Positions 21,201 through 27,864 are shown, counted from the first letter of the stretch. The stretch is DNA of 27,864 bases from Priapulus caudatus (GCF_000485595.1 NW_014577121.1:225438-253301); one strand, 5' to 3'. The notes: generated by a model not told the origin, from the letters alone. Numbers and translations are program-made.

Positions 21201-24200
21201 CCCCGTTATACCACATGATCAAAATATCTTTTTGGGGAGGAGGTATAATCAAGATTCTCTGCTCGTCCTGCCACGTGCCGCACATACCGATTGGTAAACC
21301 TCTCTTCTCCAGAAAGCATAAACCCTATATTTATAGTCTGAGTAGTAATTGGTTTAGATTGCCGGCATACAGTCTGTGTGTTCTTCCAAGGTTCAATTCT
21401 TAGAAATAGTAGGTTGAATGTGTGTGTGGGGGGTGTGATACGTGTGCCTGCGTTAGCAGATTTATTATCACTGCCTGGCTGCGGGATCATTATCCGCCCG
21501 GTAACAGTAACATACATATATATTAGCGGGCGGATAATGATCCTGCAGCCAGGCAGTGATAATAAATCTGCTAACGCATTATATTTAATATACATATATG
21601 CGTGCGTGCGTGCGTGCATGCGTGCGTGCGTGAGTGAGTGCGTGCGTGAGTGCGTGAGTGAGTGCGTGCGTGAGTGCGTGAGTGAGTGCGTGCGTGCACG
21701 CATGCGTGTCTAGTGTAAGTTGGTGGACGTGATCCTGCCGTCAGGGATGTTTGGTTGGCGTAAATCTGTGTGGACTCGCTCGAAATTCTTCACGCTTCAG
21801 TAGTCAGTACGATTAAACGCAGAGTAGACAGAGCAAGTTTACGGGGTTGAATGTGGCCAACACGCCAAGGTTTATGATGGCATGTGTTGATATATACATA
21901 GGTCCGATTGAATTGAAGGGCCAACACTGCAGGTTATGGCATGCTAGCACAAGCTCACCCTGCACGTACACACATTAACAAGCAAAGTAGTGAAGTGACG
22001 CGAAATTCTTGTACAGTGTGTTTTCATGTGTTATTTATGTTACGCGCCTTTGTAAATAGGTATAAAAGTCTCGCGCGCACCGCACCGTTACTTTCGATAA
22101 TTAAAAAGGCATGCTGATATGATATATTATGCCTTACTGATGCAAACATAGTGTAGCGTCACTGTTCTTACACATTTGCCAGCAATGCAGCAAACCACAA
22201 GCTGTTAATAATTATTATGTCTAGCATCATATATCAAGGGTTTGGTTTTTAGCTCATCTGACATAGTCAGATGCAGCTTGTAGAATCGCACGATCGTCCG
22301 TGCGTCCGTGCGTCCGTCAGGTTTATAAATTATTATTGCGATATACAGATGGCAATCGTTTCTATAATGTACGTCGATGGTTGCTCAATTAAAACTGACT
22401 TCTTCTTACTCACTCATTTGTGTCCTTTTTTGTGGTGAGCTACAGTGTCATTGACACTTTCATTACATGAACTACCAGGCTTCTTTGCACACGAGAGCAT
22501 TGCATTGTTATGCTGTGCTGAAAGTGAAAATATTTCACCTGAAATTCTATTATGTTTGTGAAGGATAAAAATATTAGTAATTGGAATTATGATGAAAAAT
22601 GTTCTAACAGGTACCCTTGATCACATGGGAGTTTCAAAAGTGTCTGACAGATGCTTGCAATCTAACCCCGAACAAGTGGATTGATGTAACAAGTCAGAAG
22701 CACCTGTCAACAAACATGGAAAATGCCAGTGACCCACAACTAGGCAAGCATGCATACTCATCTCTGGTTCTAAAATCTTGCATTCTGTGTTATTACATAT
22801 CAATTAGCTTTAGTCTCTTCACAGAGATTTTAGCTCTGTTGTAGTGAATAACATATTTTGCAGCTTGTAAGATGCTCCTGAACATTAAGCTCACCTCAAA
22901 TATAGAACTTGCTAGACCGAAAAAGTGACTGCCTAATAGCTCTTCCCTCTACCTGGTATGTCCAAATAAACCCATATCCTCGTTTTTTTACATCTCAAAT
23001 TCTCAGGATTTTGCAAGACCTCACTATCATTATTGGTTAGTATATACTGTAAGCTATTCCACCCAGGTGTATGATATACCAGATTATTACTAAATAATCC
23101 TGTCTCCTAAACTGACTTTCAGCTTATAGGGTGTAAGGTTAGAGATTTTCTTGAATACAAAGTAAATCGTATAAGCCACAAACTGTAGTAAATTCTGACT
23201 CGTTGCTTGCAGGGAATGACGAAGCCTCTAGTGCTTTGTCTGTGTTTGCTGTGGTGTCTGGAGTCTACCGTTGCATAGGGCGCAACAAGCTGGGAAAGAA
23301 CAGCACCCAAGTCCCATTCTATGTGTCTGGTAAGTTGCTGCGCAGCAGCAGTTGGTGTCTGCCATGAGGAGTCATTAAAGTTACACAGCTGTATCTTTAT
23401 TACTGTACTACCAGTAGGTATAGCAAAGCCTATCATAGATTTTAGATCTGTATTAGTAGTATCAGGAGTAGATAATAGGGAATCCCTATAAAGGGTTCCC
23501 TATAGGGATTCCCTATTATTCTTATGGGGAATCCCTATGGGGATTCCCTATTAGCTACTCCTGGTAGTATCCTAGATATATATCAGGAGTAGATAAAGGA
23601 GTTTATCTACTCCTGATATATATGCTCTGAGCGCGAACGCGGTGGCAGGAGGGCGCACTTGATTCGGTTGCCAGTGAATTTATCAGAAGAATACCTGGCT
23701 ACAGTACATGTCAGTTGAGCGCTGTCGCTCAGGGGCACTTGTTACCTCCGCCAGGGGCTTGGCTTACATTGAGAGAATTCAGCTACCTTGGCGGAGGTCT
23801 GTGCTCTCTGAGTGCTCTAGTTTAATATATAGCCTCTGTAATAGCATCTAATACGACCATATGTTGGGGTATCACTATCAGACGGAAGTGCAGGCATGCG
23901 TGCACTATTTGCGTTTTTCAGATCCAAATAATTGGTATGCGCTGGCTCCTGGAATGATGGCCGGACTGCCACTGATGTCAGTAGTTTTTAGTCAGGACCC
24001 GTTTAATATACCGTGCCGCCCAACCAGCTCTAATATAGACGTTGTACTGGAGAAGAATATTAACAATGGCGAAGTGGTGCAATTAGGTAAGTTATTGATT
24101 CCAAAGTTCCTCCATTCTCACGTCTGTTTTGTGTTCTATTCTCACGTCTATTTTGCGTTCTAGCTGCTGAACTTCTACTAACCTTGCATCTGCTCAAAAG

Positions 24201-27200
24201 AAAACCATAAATTTATCACCATAATAAACATCAGATATATGAGCAGGAGTAAATAATCACAAATTTTTTGATTATTTACTCCTGACATGAGTTATATAAT
24301 TATATATGTTGTTAGGTATCTGTACGTTGTTCGGGGTAACTATATATCAGCTATAGTTGAAGTTATTGCATTGGATCGAGGTAGTGATACGTCTGTGTCA
24401 TGGCTATATTAAAGCCAAATACCTTGATGATAGTATATGCACTGCCAGTTACACCACATCAAGCATGTTTTTTTTCTGTGCCTCGTTCTAGGTGATGATG
24501 TTGTCTATAATCCATTTACCGGGTTTGCAATCAAATATCCGAACATCTTTTACGATAATGACTTCACTTGTATTTATCACCAAAATGGACAAGAAAAGAA
24601 GGTCACAGTCTTGCTGCATTACAGCCGTAAGTGCATTTAATTACGACAATTTACCGTTACGGTGATCGCTTTGTGCCATTATACTTGCAGAGAATGTGTA
24701 ATAAAAATGTTTGAAATAAAAAAGCAATGAATAAATTTGATTACTATACAGATCACAAGACAACTTGAAAATACATCTGGCATTATATAATAAATATGTG
24801 TTATTGCATTGTTTTAAGATTTGCAAAAAAAAACTTTTCAGCCAAGACGGATTATGTGGCACCACCTGAGATTTTAGAAGAAGGCACAGAACATCTGGTC
24901 ATTGGAGATGCATTTCGGTTGACCTGTGTGGCACGTTCCGAAGGCTCAGTGTCACTGTTTCTGCAGTGGGACAACATACAGGTGAATATGCTAGGTCATT
25001 ATCGCCTGACATTCTTGTTTTATGTCAAGAAAAGACAATAATCCAATAGTTCATCAGGTATCCAGTTAAATAGTGCATGTATCAAAATCATGTCCTCTCA
25101 ACTGTTGATGTAGTATTCCCCCCATAACCTTTTGTTTGTCTGTTGCTTCCTTGATCTGTTTACTATATACCTATATATATCGAAAACGAATTATGATACA
25201 CACTATGTATTACATGTATGTAACCTTACATTGTGTGGAGACGTGTTGTTTCAAGTTTCATTATGGAAGAAAAAGCAAATATTGTATGTGCATGTCCTCA
25301 AGACCTTGGTGTTTTGTTAATACAAAAACTGCCTGAAAATCACTTAGATGGCAGGAAATTGCATATAGAATTCAATTAGGTCCTTTGGGGCACGCTCCCA
25401 GACCCCCTAGCAAGACACGGTGCTTATGCAGACCTTGCTCGACTGTAAAACATTTCGATAATTTTCTTTAATCCTGGCTACTTAGGGCTGCCAACACCCA
25501 TGGTATTACCCTGCATCCTCGTTATACCTCTAATGCTGTAGAGCTCGTTTCCTTTCTCACAGTCGACGGACGATGGCAGGGTGACGGTGACGTCACCAAC
25601 GCAGTCGGTGGACAGCAGAGGTAACTACGTGTACCGGGAGGTCAGCACCACACTGCGTGTCACCTCCGCCACACTCGCCGACAAGAAGGTGTATCGTTGC
25701 AACGTGCACGACCACAACAACATCGGCAACCACGTTGATACGATAGTGTTTGTCTACAGTAAGTTGCAGATTGGGCAGGTGCGAAATTCTGAAAGTTTGC
25801 AACAAGGACCTTGTGCGGAAAGGTGTGGGGTTTGAGTGCCACCTTGGTCACTGCTGTTGTGCCATCAGGCAAGGCTGTTTATCACTATTACCTTCAGTTG
25901 ATGCCAACTGGAGAGTAGGGTCTTGCAATGCTACATGGAGAGTAACTTCATCCTGTCAAACAACCACCTTACAGAAACCATAGTAACACTGTTGCCACAA
26001 TCCTATATTCCATAAAGAACCAGCATGAGAAACATTACCATTTATTGGAGTAAGTGTCCCTCACGTGCATGAGAGCTGGTGAGTTCGAAGGTCACTGTGA
26101 GAGTGCAGACATTAAGACCTCTGCACGTTGCAAGTGCATTTACACTGTAGAGACTCACTTGTAACTGGGAATAACTGGAGAGGGGTAACAGTAGGTAATA
26201 TTGATTCATCATTGTTACCTCCGCCCAACGGAGTTGGAGGAGGTTATGTGATCGCTCTTGTGTGTTAGTGTGTTCGTGTGTTCGCGCGATCGATATTAGC
26301 GAGTCGAGTCAGCGAGCCAGCCAGCCAGCGCAGCGAGCCAGCTCGTAACACATACATGTTACATGCTGGCGGAGGTATGCACTCTCTGTGAGTGCCCTCT
26401 GTCTAGTTTATATTGTTTACCTAGTTGTAACCACATGACATGCCGAGTACCGTCGTGGTTGCATCGGATGAGCCCGCAACGTCTGGTGTCAGATAATTAC
26501 TCAGCGGCCCCGGCCTTTTCCTAGACCACCAGATGAAAAGGTTCGGGGATGGTCACAAGTTTCTGTTGGCGCGCTTGTGTTTAGCATTCAATGTTCGATC
26601 CCCAGATTCGTCGCAGAGTTTCGTACAGCTGTCGGCTGACATCTCGCACTTAGAGGTGCCACCGGGTCAGAAAAATGTCACGTTCGTGGTCAATATCCGC
26701 GCATGGCCACGGCCGCTCCTGCAGTGGCATAAGGGTATGTGTTCATATTGTTCAGGAATAATTGTTGAAGATTAATACATCTTGCAGAGCAGCACAGAAT
26801 TATTAATATTATTTAGAGTGTGTGGTATATATATGATGGCTTCAATCATCCTTGTGTTAGTGCATAATTATATAGTAACTATTCATGTTTATACGATTAG
26901 TCATTAATACAACCTTTCTTACAGTAGTAGTGTAAAAGGTATTATTCATATTTACAGGTCTAACCATTGGGAGCTAGTCATTCCTGAACTAAGGAAAAGT
27001 GATGTATTCACATTTCAATTGGTTTCTTCTTTGTACATGATGTTAGGCCTCGGTACAACGTCCTCTCTTTTTATGTATCTCGCCTGAAAAGGATATTGAG
27101 TTTTCCTTTGTGCGTCGCAGGCGACAAATTCATTCCAAACATTGGTAACTATGAGATGGGTAACACGTCGACGAGTGCCTACCTGCGCATCCTGCAGCTG

Positions 27201-27288
27201 GAGCCACGCGACGCCGGCGTCTACACGTTCTCAGCGCGCATTCCTGACGGCACCGAGGAGCACATCAACATAACGCTCGTCATACATG
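13328..27288 (+). CDS. VEGFR/PDGFR-like receptor, 5' part (gene span)
   Basis: Nine exons join in frame: 13328-13415, 18262-18386, 19664-19895, 23922-24086, 24492-24626, 24842-24981, 25563-25758, 26606-26734 and 27121-27288. They give 459 codons plus one base. The order is signal peptide (1-~22), Ig D1 (~36-148), D2 (149-249), D3 (249-360) and D4 (361-459). Marks of the family: D1 ends in IYLYVND followed by YALAP; D2 has NIPCRP and lacks the usual Trp; D3 has LTCVAR, LQW and YRC; D4 lacks both canonical cysteines (VTFVV and YTFSA). Known VEGFR/PDGFR/KIT-type receptors share these traits. The protein would sit on the cell surface and bind PDGF/VEGF-type growth factors. The gene is cut at the right edge before the membrane segment and kinase. 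VEGFR is favoured over PDGFR because of the D5-like module in intron 3, but invertebrates often have one ancestral type. The exact start and UTR are uncertain. Confidence 0.85.
13752..14177. repeat. Large inverted repeat with telomeric blocks
   Basis: The left arm (13752-13925) and right arm (14005-14177) are about 174 bp each and nearly perfect inverted copies with a handful of mismatches. Both start with GAGAGGGTCTATGTCC-type ends and reach three telomeric units: CCCTAA copies at about 13903-13922 and TTAGGG copies at 14010-14027. The 79-bp spacer holds a third copy of the GTACCC/GGTACG-rich end. The structure abuts the N gap. It lies in intron 1 of the receptor. Confidence 0.9.
14178..14296. 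other. Assembly gap (119 N)
   Basis: The bases are unknown. The gap begins at the outer end of the large inverted repeat, where hairpin formation or repeat collapse would be expected to stop assembly. Confidence 1.
14300..18170. other. Intron 1 body, no further gene seen
   Basis: This is about 3.9 kb of mostly AT-rich sequence. Open frames such as 16073-16357 (minus) and 16076-16339 (plus) overlap each other and have no recognisable domain. Small structures inside are the 37-bp palindrome at 14945-14981 and an imperfect inverted pair around 17607-17700 (CGATGAGAT...GACAGCC). Confidence 0.55.
14945..14981. repeat. 37-bp foldback, AGGAGTA family
   Basis: 18-bp perfect arms, AGGAGTACATAATAGGAT and its reverse complement, flank a single T at 14963. 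ATATAT tracts lie on both sides. It shares AGGAGTA...TACTCCT ends with 23463-23563, 23576-23623 and 24244-24284. Confidence 0.9.
18172..18211. repeat. (AT)n microsatellite
   Basis: An uninterrupted TA run about 40 bp long lies 50 bp upstream of exon 2, between the probable branch region and the distal intron. Confidence 0.97.
18262..18386 (+). CDS. Exon 2: Ig D1, first half
   Basis: The acceptor TTCTTTGCAG ends at 18261 and the donor GTAAGT starts at 18387. Entry is phase 1 and exit phase 0. The frame reads PPELNVSSS, then HGDTFTIFCLG with the B-strand cysteine, then IEWVYD with the core tryptophan. The P-E-W spacing after Cys-x-Gly is the D1 pattern of VEGFR/PDGFR receptors. One N-glycosylation sequon (NVS) is present. 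Confidence 0.85.
18387..19663. other. Intron 2 with degenerate acceptor-like units
   Basis: This 1.28-kb intron holds a G-run (about 18898-18910) and, from about 19090 to 19595, a series of decayed ~67-85-bp units. Each begins near a GTGACTCG/GATTTGCT-like motif, runs through pyrimidine-rich sequence and ends in a CAG-GATTTCGG-like motif (see 19090-19595). No extra exon is supported. Confidence 0.5.
19090..19595 (+). repeat. Decayed tandem units mimicking a splice acceptor, block 1
   Basis: Units are aligned by ACGATTC/GTGACTCG/GATTTGCT starts at about 19097, 19182, 19249, 19330 and 19398, and by pyrimidine-AG ends such as CTCCTCAGGATTTCGG (AG at 19224-19225), CATCAGTGTTTCGG (about 19302) and CTACTAGGGAGTTCTG (about 19369). 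The real exon 3 acceptor, GTCGCAGGATTTCATGG, resembles the same unit. Related units continue at 20970-21170. By-eye alignment only. Confidence 0.5.
19664..19895 (+). CDS. Exon 3: Ig D1, second half
   Basis: The acceptor CGTCGCAG ends at 19663 (phase 0) and the donor GTAAGA starts at 19896 (phase 1). It reads DFMDGNVRVSV, then HASILRLVNAQFNDTRMFACRY with the F-strand cysteine, then an Ala/Gly-rich insert (AAAAAGGGDAKD) and SSSTSIYLYVN. The IYLYVN end followed by Asp at the next exon matches the D1-D2 linker of VEGFRs. The Ala/Gly insert between the cysteine and the G strand looks lineage-specific. The exon is markedly GC-rich compared with its introns and with exons 4-6. Confidence 0.88.
19896..20950. 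other. Intron 3, proximal part, nothing seen
   Basis: AT-rich intronic sequence. The short open frames at 20418-20606 and 20649-20840 show no domain and no splice-site support. Confidence 0.55.
20970..21170 (+). repeat. Decayed acceptor-like units, block 2
   Basis: Three units continue the series of 19090-19595: GCCGTGATTTGCTCC... to CACTCCGCAGCGATTCC (AG near 21016), GTGATTTCC... to CGACTCCGCAAGAATTC (near 21085), and TGACCTGCTCC... to GTGATCTCGCAG (AG at 21168-21169). The spacing is about 70-85 bp. The last one lies just before the first D5-like segment. Confidence 0.5.
21183..21274 (+). CDS. D5-like module, segment 1 (tentative exon)
   Basis: The acceptor TATACAG ends at 21182 (entry phase 1) and the frame reads RSWIMAPLYHM, then GGGIIKILCSSCH. 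This fits the first half of an Ig domain with its B-strand cysteine, like the start of VEGFR D5. Ending at 21274 (GTGCCG donor) gives phase 0, which joins segment 2 as CH-VPLITW. That donor is weak. A stronger one (GTAAAC at 21294) would leave phase 1 and break the join to segment 2, and another acceptor (21169) would give phase 0 entry. The boundaries are therefore uncertain. No first half other than this one was found in the intron. Confidence 0.4.
21450..21577. repeat. Foldback with 51-bp arms
   Basis: Arms 21450-21500 and 21527-21577 are inverted copies with a single mismatch (CTGCGGGATC against CTGCAGGATC), separated by a 26-bp AT-rich loop. There is no coding capacity. It is probably a young MITE or hairpin element. 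The open frames on both strands at 21206-21713 come from it and from the neighbouring repeat. Confidence 0.93.
21599..21710. repeat. (TGCG)n/(TGAG)n microsatellite
   Basis: GTGCGTGC repeats are interspersed with GTGAGTGA in a larger alternating pattern. This creates spurious Arg/Thr/His/Ser and Cys/Val open frames. From 21710 to 22250 I see no gene. Confidence 0.95.
22251..22317 (+). mobile_element. Dispersed-element end: AGCTCATCTGA hairpin plus CGTCCGT repeats
   Basis: CATCTGAC (22255-22262) and GTCAGATG (22266-22273) form a tight hairpin between AGCT motifs, followed by CGTCCGTGCGTCCGTGCGTCCGTC (22294-22317). From memory this combination is a common transposable-element end in molluscs and other marine invertebrates. 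The rest of the element is not identified. Confidence 0.5.
22611..22728 (+). CDS. D5-like module, segment 2
   Basis: The acceptor TTCTAACAG ends at 22610 (entry phase 0). The frame reads VPLITWEFQKCLTDACNL, then PNKWIDV. The core Trp followed by a two-cysteine loop (KC...AC) and a second Trp is the pattern of VEGFR D5, where the same region carries extra cysteines. Leaving at 22728 (GTGACC donor, phase 1) joins segment 3 as ENAR-NDEASS with the length expected for a VEGFR D5. The donor is weak and the frame stays open beyond it to 22844. Confidence 0.55.
23213..23329 (+). CDS. D5-like module, segment 3
   Basis: The acceptor TTGCTTGCAG ends at 23212 and the donor GTAAGT starts at 23330; 117 nt, phase 1-1. 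It reads NDEASSALSVFAVVSGVYRC, then IGRNKLGKNSTQVPFYVS. The SG-Y-C-I-x-x-NK-x-G...FY pattern is close to the end of D5 in vertebrate VEGFRs. Its splice sites are strong and one N-glycosylation sequon (NST) is kept. It holds only the F-strand cysteine, so it needs the earlier segments to make a full domain. It lies upstream of the D2 exons, out of the family's usual order. An alternative frame that looks like a signal peptide stops after 22 codons and is rejected. Confidence 0.75.
23463..23563. repeat. Nested foldback, AGGAGTA family
   Basis: 24-bp outer arms starting CAGGAGTAG and ending in GGGAATCCC pair with one mismatch. Between them are further inverted GGGAATCCC/GGGTTCCC/GGGGATTCCC blocks, so the element can fold in several ways. 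Confidence 0.9.
23576..23623. repeat. 22-bp-stem hairpin, AGGAGTA family
   Basis: Perfect arms at 23576-23597 and 23602-23623 (ATATATATCAGGAGTAGATA-type) with a GGAG loop. It sits 12 bp after the previous foldback and shares its ends. Confidence 0.93.
23744..23798. mobile_element. ACCTCCGCC-ended element, short copy
   Basis: ACCTCCGCCA (23744-23753) and TGGCGGAGGT (23789-23798) are perfect inverted ends. They are followed by GCTCTCTGAGTGCTCTAGTTTA, which in the longer copy (26217-26405) appears in a similar form. Just upstream, TGAGCGCTGTCGCTC...GGCACTTGTT (23716-23743) recurs at 14474-14501 in intron 1. Confidence 0.65.
23922..24086 (+). CDS. Exon 4: Ig D2, first half
   Basis: The acceptor GCGTTTTTCAG ends at 23921 and the donor GTAAGT starts at 24087; 165 nt, phase 1-1. 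It joins exon 3 as ...LYVN-D-PNNWYALAP. Next come MSVVFSQDPFNIPCRPTSS with the B-strand cysteine and NIDVVLEKN in place of the usual Trp-bearing C strand. The IPCRPT motif is characteristic of D2 in PDGFR/VEGFR receptors, the main ligand-binding domain. It also joins in phase to the D5-like module end at 23329. Confidence 0.9.
24244..24284. repeat. 15-bp-stem hairpin, AGGAGTA family
   Basis: CAGGAGTAAATAATC and its exact inverse flank an 11-nt loop in intron 4 (24087-24491). Confidence 0.93.
24492..24626 (+). CDS. Exon 5: Ig D2, second half
   Basis: The acceptor GTTCTAG ends at 24491 and the donor GTAAGT starts at 24627; 135 nt, phase 1-1. It reads GDDVVYNPFTGFAIKYPN, then YDNDFTCIYHQNGQE with the F-strand cysteine, then VTVLLHYS. 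The Y-P-x-x-GF block followed by DxxFxCxxxxNG is the D2 signature of this receptor class. Confidence 0.9.
24842..24981 (+). CDS. Exon 6: Ig D3, first half
   Basis: The acceptor AACTTTTCAG ends at 24841 (phase 1) and the donor GTGAAT starts at 24982 (phase 0). It reads KTDYVAPPEILEEGTEHL, then VIGDAFRLTCVARSEGSV, then FLQWDNIQ. B-strand Cys and core Trp are present with normal D3 spacing. The intron before it is only 215 bp. Confidence 0.9.
25563..25758 (+). CDS. Exon 7: Ig D3, second half
   Basis: The acceptor CTTTCTCACAG ends at 25562 (phase 0) and the donor GTAAGT starts at 25759 (phase 1). It reads STDDGRVTVTSPTQS, then VSTTLRVTSATLADKKVYRC, then NVHDHNNIGNHVDTIVFVY. The L-x-V-x-x-A-x-x-x-D-x-x-x-Y-x-C pattern ends the Ig domain. 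The exon is GC-rich like exons 3 and 9. Confidence 0.9.
25759..26605. other. Intron 7 with element insertion
   Basis: No exon is seen inside. It carries the longer ACCTCCGCC-ended element at 26217-26376. The open frame at 26533-26775 starts in this intron and only becomes real at exon 8. Confidence 0.6.
26217..26376. mobile_element. ACCTCCGCC-ended element, long copy
   Basis: ACCTCCGCCCAACGGAG at the left end and TGGCGGAGGT (26367-26376) at the right end are inverted. They are followed by ATGCACTCTCTGTGAGTGCCC as at the other copy. The interior has GTGTGTTCG and AGCGAGCCAGCC simple repeats. No coding capacity. Confidence 0.65.
26606..26734 (+). CDS. Exon 8: Ig D4, first half
   Basis: The acceptor GATCCCCAG ends at 26605 and the donor GTATGT starts at 26735; 129 nt, phase 1-1. 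It reads SSQSFVQLSADISHLEVP, then PGQKNVTFVVNIRAWPRP, then LLQWHK. The B-strand position is not a cysteine, as in D4 of VEGFR, PDGFR and KIT receptors, while Trp is kept. An alternative acceptor (TCGCAG ending at 26616) is out of phase with exon 7. Confidence 0.87.
27121..27288 (+). CDS. Exon 9: Ig D4, second half
   Basis: The acceptor GTGCGTCGCAG ends at 27120 and the donor GTGAGC starts at 27289; 168 nt, phase 1-1. It reads GDKFIPNIGNYEMGNTS, then AYLRILQLEPRDAGVYTF, then SARIPDGTEEHINITLVIH. The F-strand position is Phe instead of Cys (YTF), matching the missing cysteine in exon 8. In known receptors this D4 mediates receptor-receptor contacts. Two sequons (NTS, NIT) are present. The frame continues past the window. 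Confidence 0.9.
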
Positions 27289-27864
27289 GTGAGCCGACTG
27301 TGTGTGAACGCCCGACGCATCGGGCCGTGCGTGGCCCCTGTCACTTTCCTCTGACTTTCTCTCCCTGTTCTTCCCTCCCTCCCTCCCTCCCCTCTCCTCT
27401 CTCATTCTCTCCTTATCTCCATCTCTATTTCTATCTCTGTTTCTATCCTTATCTCTCCCCTCCTTCCATCCTTCCCTCCCTCTCTTCCTCCCTCCCTCTG
27501 TCCCTTGCTCCCTTCATCCCCCCTCCCTCTCTCCCTCCCTTGCTTCCTTTCTCTTTTCCTCTCCTGTGCATGCGTGTGCATGTGTCATTGTGTCTTAGAT
27601 ATACGTGTTAAATATGTTTATCGTTGATTTACTTTATGATATCAGACAGGAGCTTTGCTGTTTTTCTGTTTGTCAGCTGAGTGTGTCAAGCGCCATACCT
27701 GATTACAATTTAATGTGACTATCAAGTAATCTTAAGCATAATTTGAACAATGTGCGTGTTACATTTTATGCGGAGACAGGTGTACACTCTATCAGGGTTC
27801 GTAGCGGGTCTTCCAAAGTCTTATAAGTACTTATTTTGCCGAAAATAAAATAAGGGCCCTTATT
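27289..27864. other. Start of intron 9, pyrimidine-rich repeat
   Basis: 27340-27560 is a degenerate CCCT/CTCC pyrimidine tract, which gives the Ser/Pro/Leu tail of the open frame over exon 9. No further exon is seen to the window edge. Confidence 0.7.

Noticed and set aside
21206-21713. 165-codon minus-strand open frame with His/Ser/Thr repeats
   Set aside because: Runs over a microsatellite and a foldback hairpin; no domain, and it overlaps the antisense open frame.
23213-23278. Signal-peptide-like frame MTKPLVLCLCLLWCLESTVA
   Set aside because: It ends at a TAG after 22 codons, while the other frame is a clear Ig-domain end with correct phases.
26585-26610. tRNA B-box-like GTTCGATCCCC
   Set aside because: No A box or cloverleaf upstream; it forms part of the exon 8 acceptor region.
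27289-27611. Ser/Pro/Leu-rich continuation of the frame after exon 9
   Set aside because: It follows a good donor (GTGAGC) and translates a pyrimidine-rich repeat.

Overview
The window looks like a scaffold piece from a bilaterian animal, probably a marine invertebrate such as a mollusc, annelid-like animal or basal deuterostome. The reasons are: GT-AG introns with phases typical of extracellular-domain genes; a receptor of the VEGFR/PDGFR immunoglobulin type; TTAGGG-type telomeric blocks; long microsatellites; and dispersed elements with ACCTCCGCC...GGCGGAGGT and AGCTCATCTGA...TCAGATG ends, a style I associate with marine invertebrate genomes. The species cannot be named from the sequence. 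There is one assembly gap of 119 N (14178-14296).

Layout. 1-4270: end of a satellite array with a ~540-bp unit (seven anchors, period 536-541 bp), each unit holding two diverged related halves; its first 350 bp contain an extra 119-bp local amplification. 4340-6810: a pair of diverged direct repeats encloses a mobile-element fragment with a (CA)n tract and a compact, unrecognised two-exon gene. That gene has a CCAAT/TATA promoter, a short intron, coding-like sequence interrupted by one in-frame TAG, and a polyadenylation signal. 6810-12600: no gene seen; microsatellites (about 860 bp of degenerate ATGT), a 250-bp tandem duplication, two MITE-like elements and a diverged segmental duplication.

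13328-27288: the 5' part of a plus-strand gene for a VEGFR/PDGFR-like receptor tyrosine kinase ectodomain. Nine exons join in frame (459 codons plus one base): a signal peptide, then Ig domains D1 (exons 2-3), D2 (exons 4-5), D3 (exons 6-7) and D4 (exons 8-9). D4 lacks the canonical cysteine pair, as in VEGFR/PDGFR/KIT receptors. The remaining Ig domains, membrane segment and kinase must lie beyond the right edge.

The most unusual feature lies in the 4-kb intron between the D1 and D2 exons. Three exon-like segments (21183-21274, 22611-22728, 23213-23329) together encode an Ig domain that resembles VEGFR domain 5. Their combined phase is 1-1, so they could be spliced in or skipped without breaking the frame. 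This is either a new receptor architecture or cassette, a displaced duplication, or a misassembly. The same introns carry a family of perfect foldback elements sharing AGGAGTA ends, a 51-bp-arm hairpin, and tandem decayed units that each mimic a splice acceptor.
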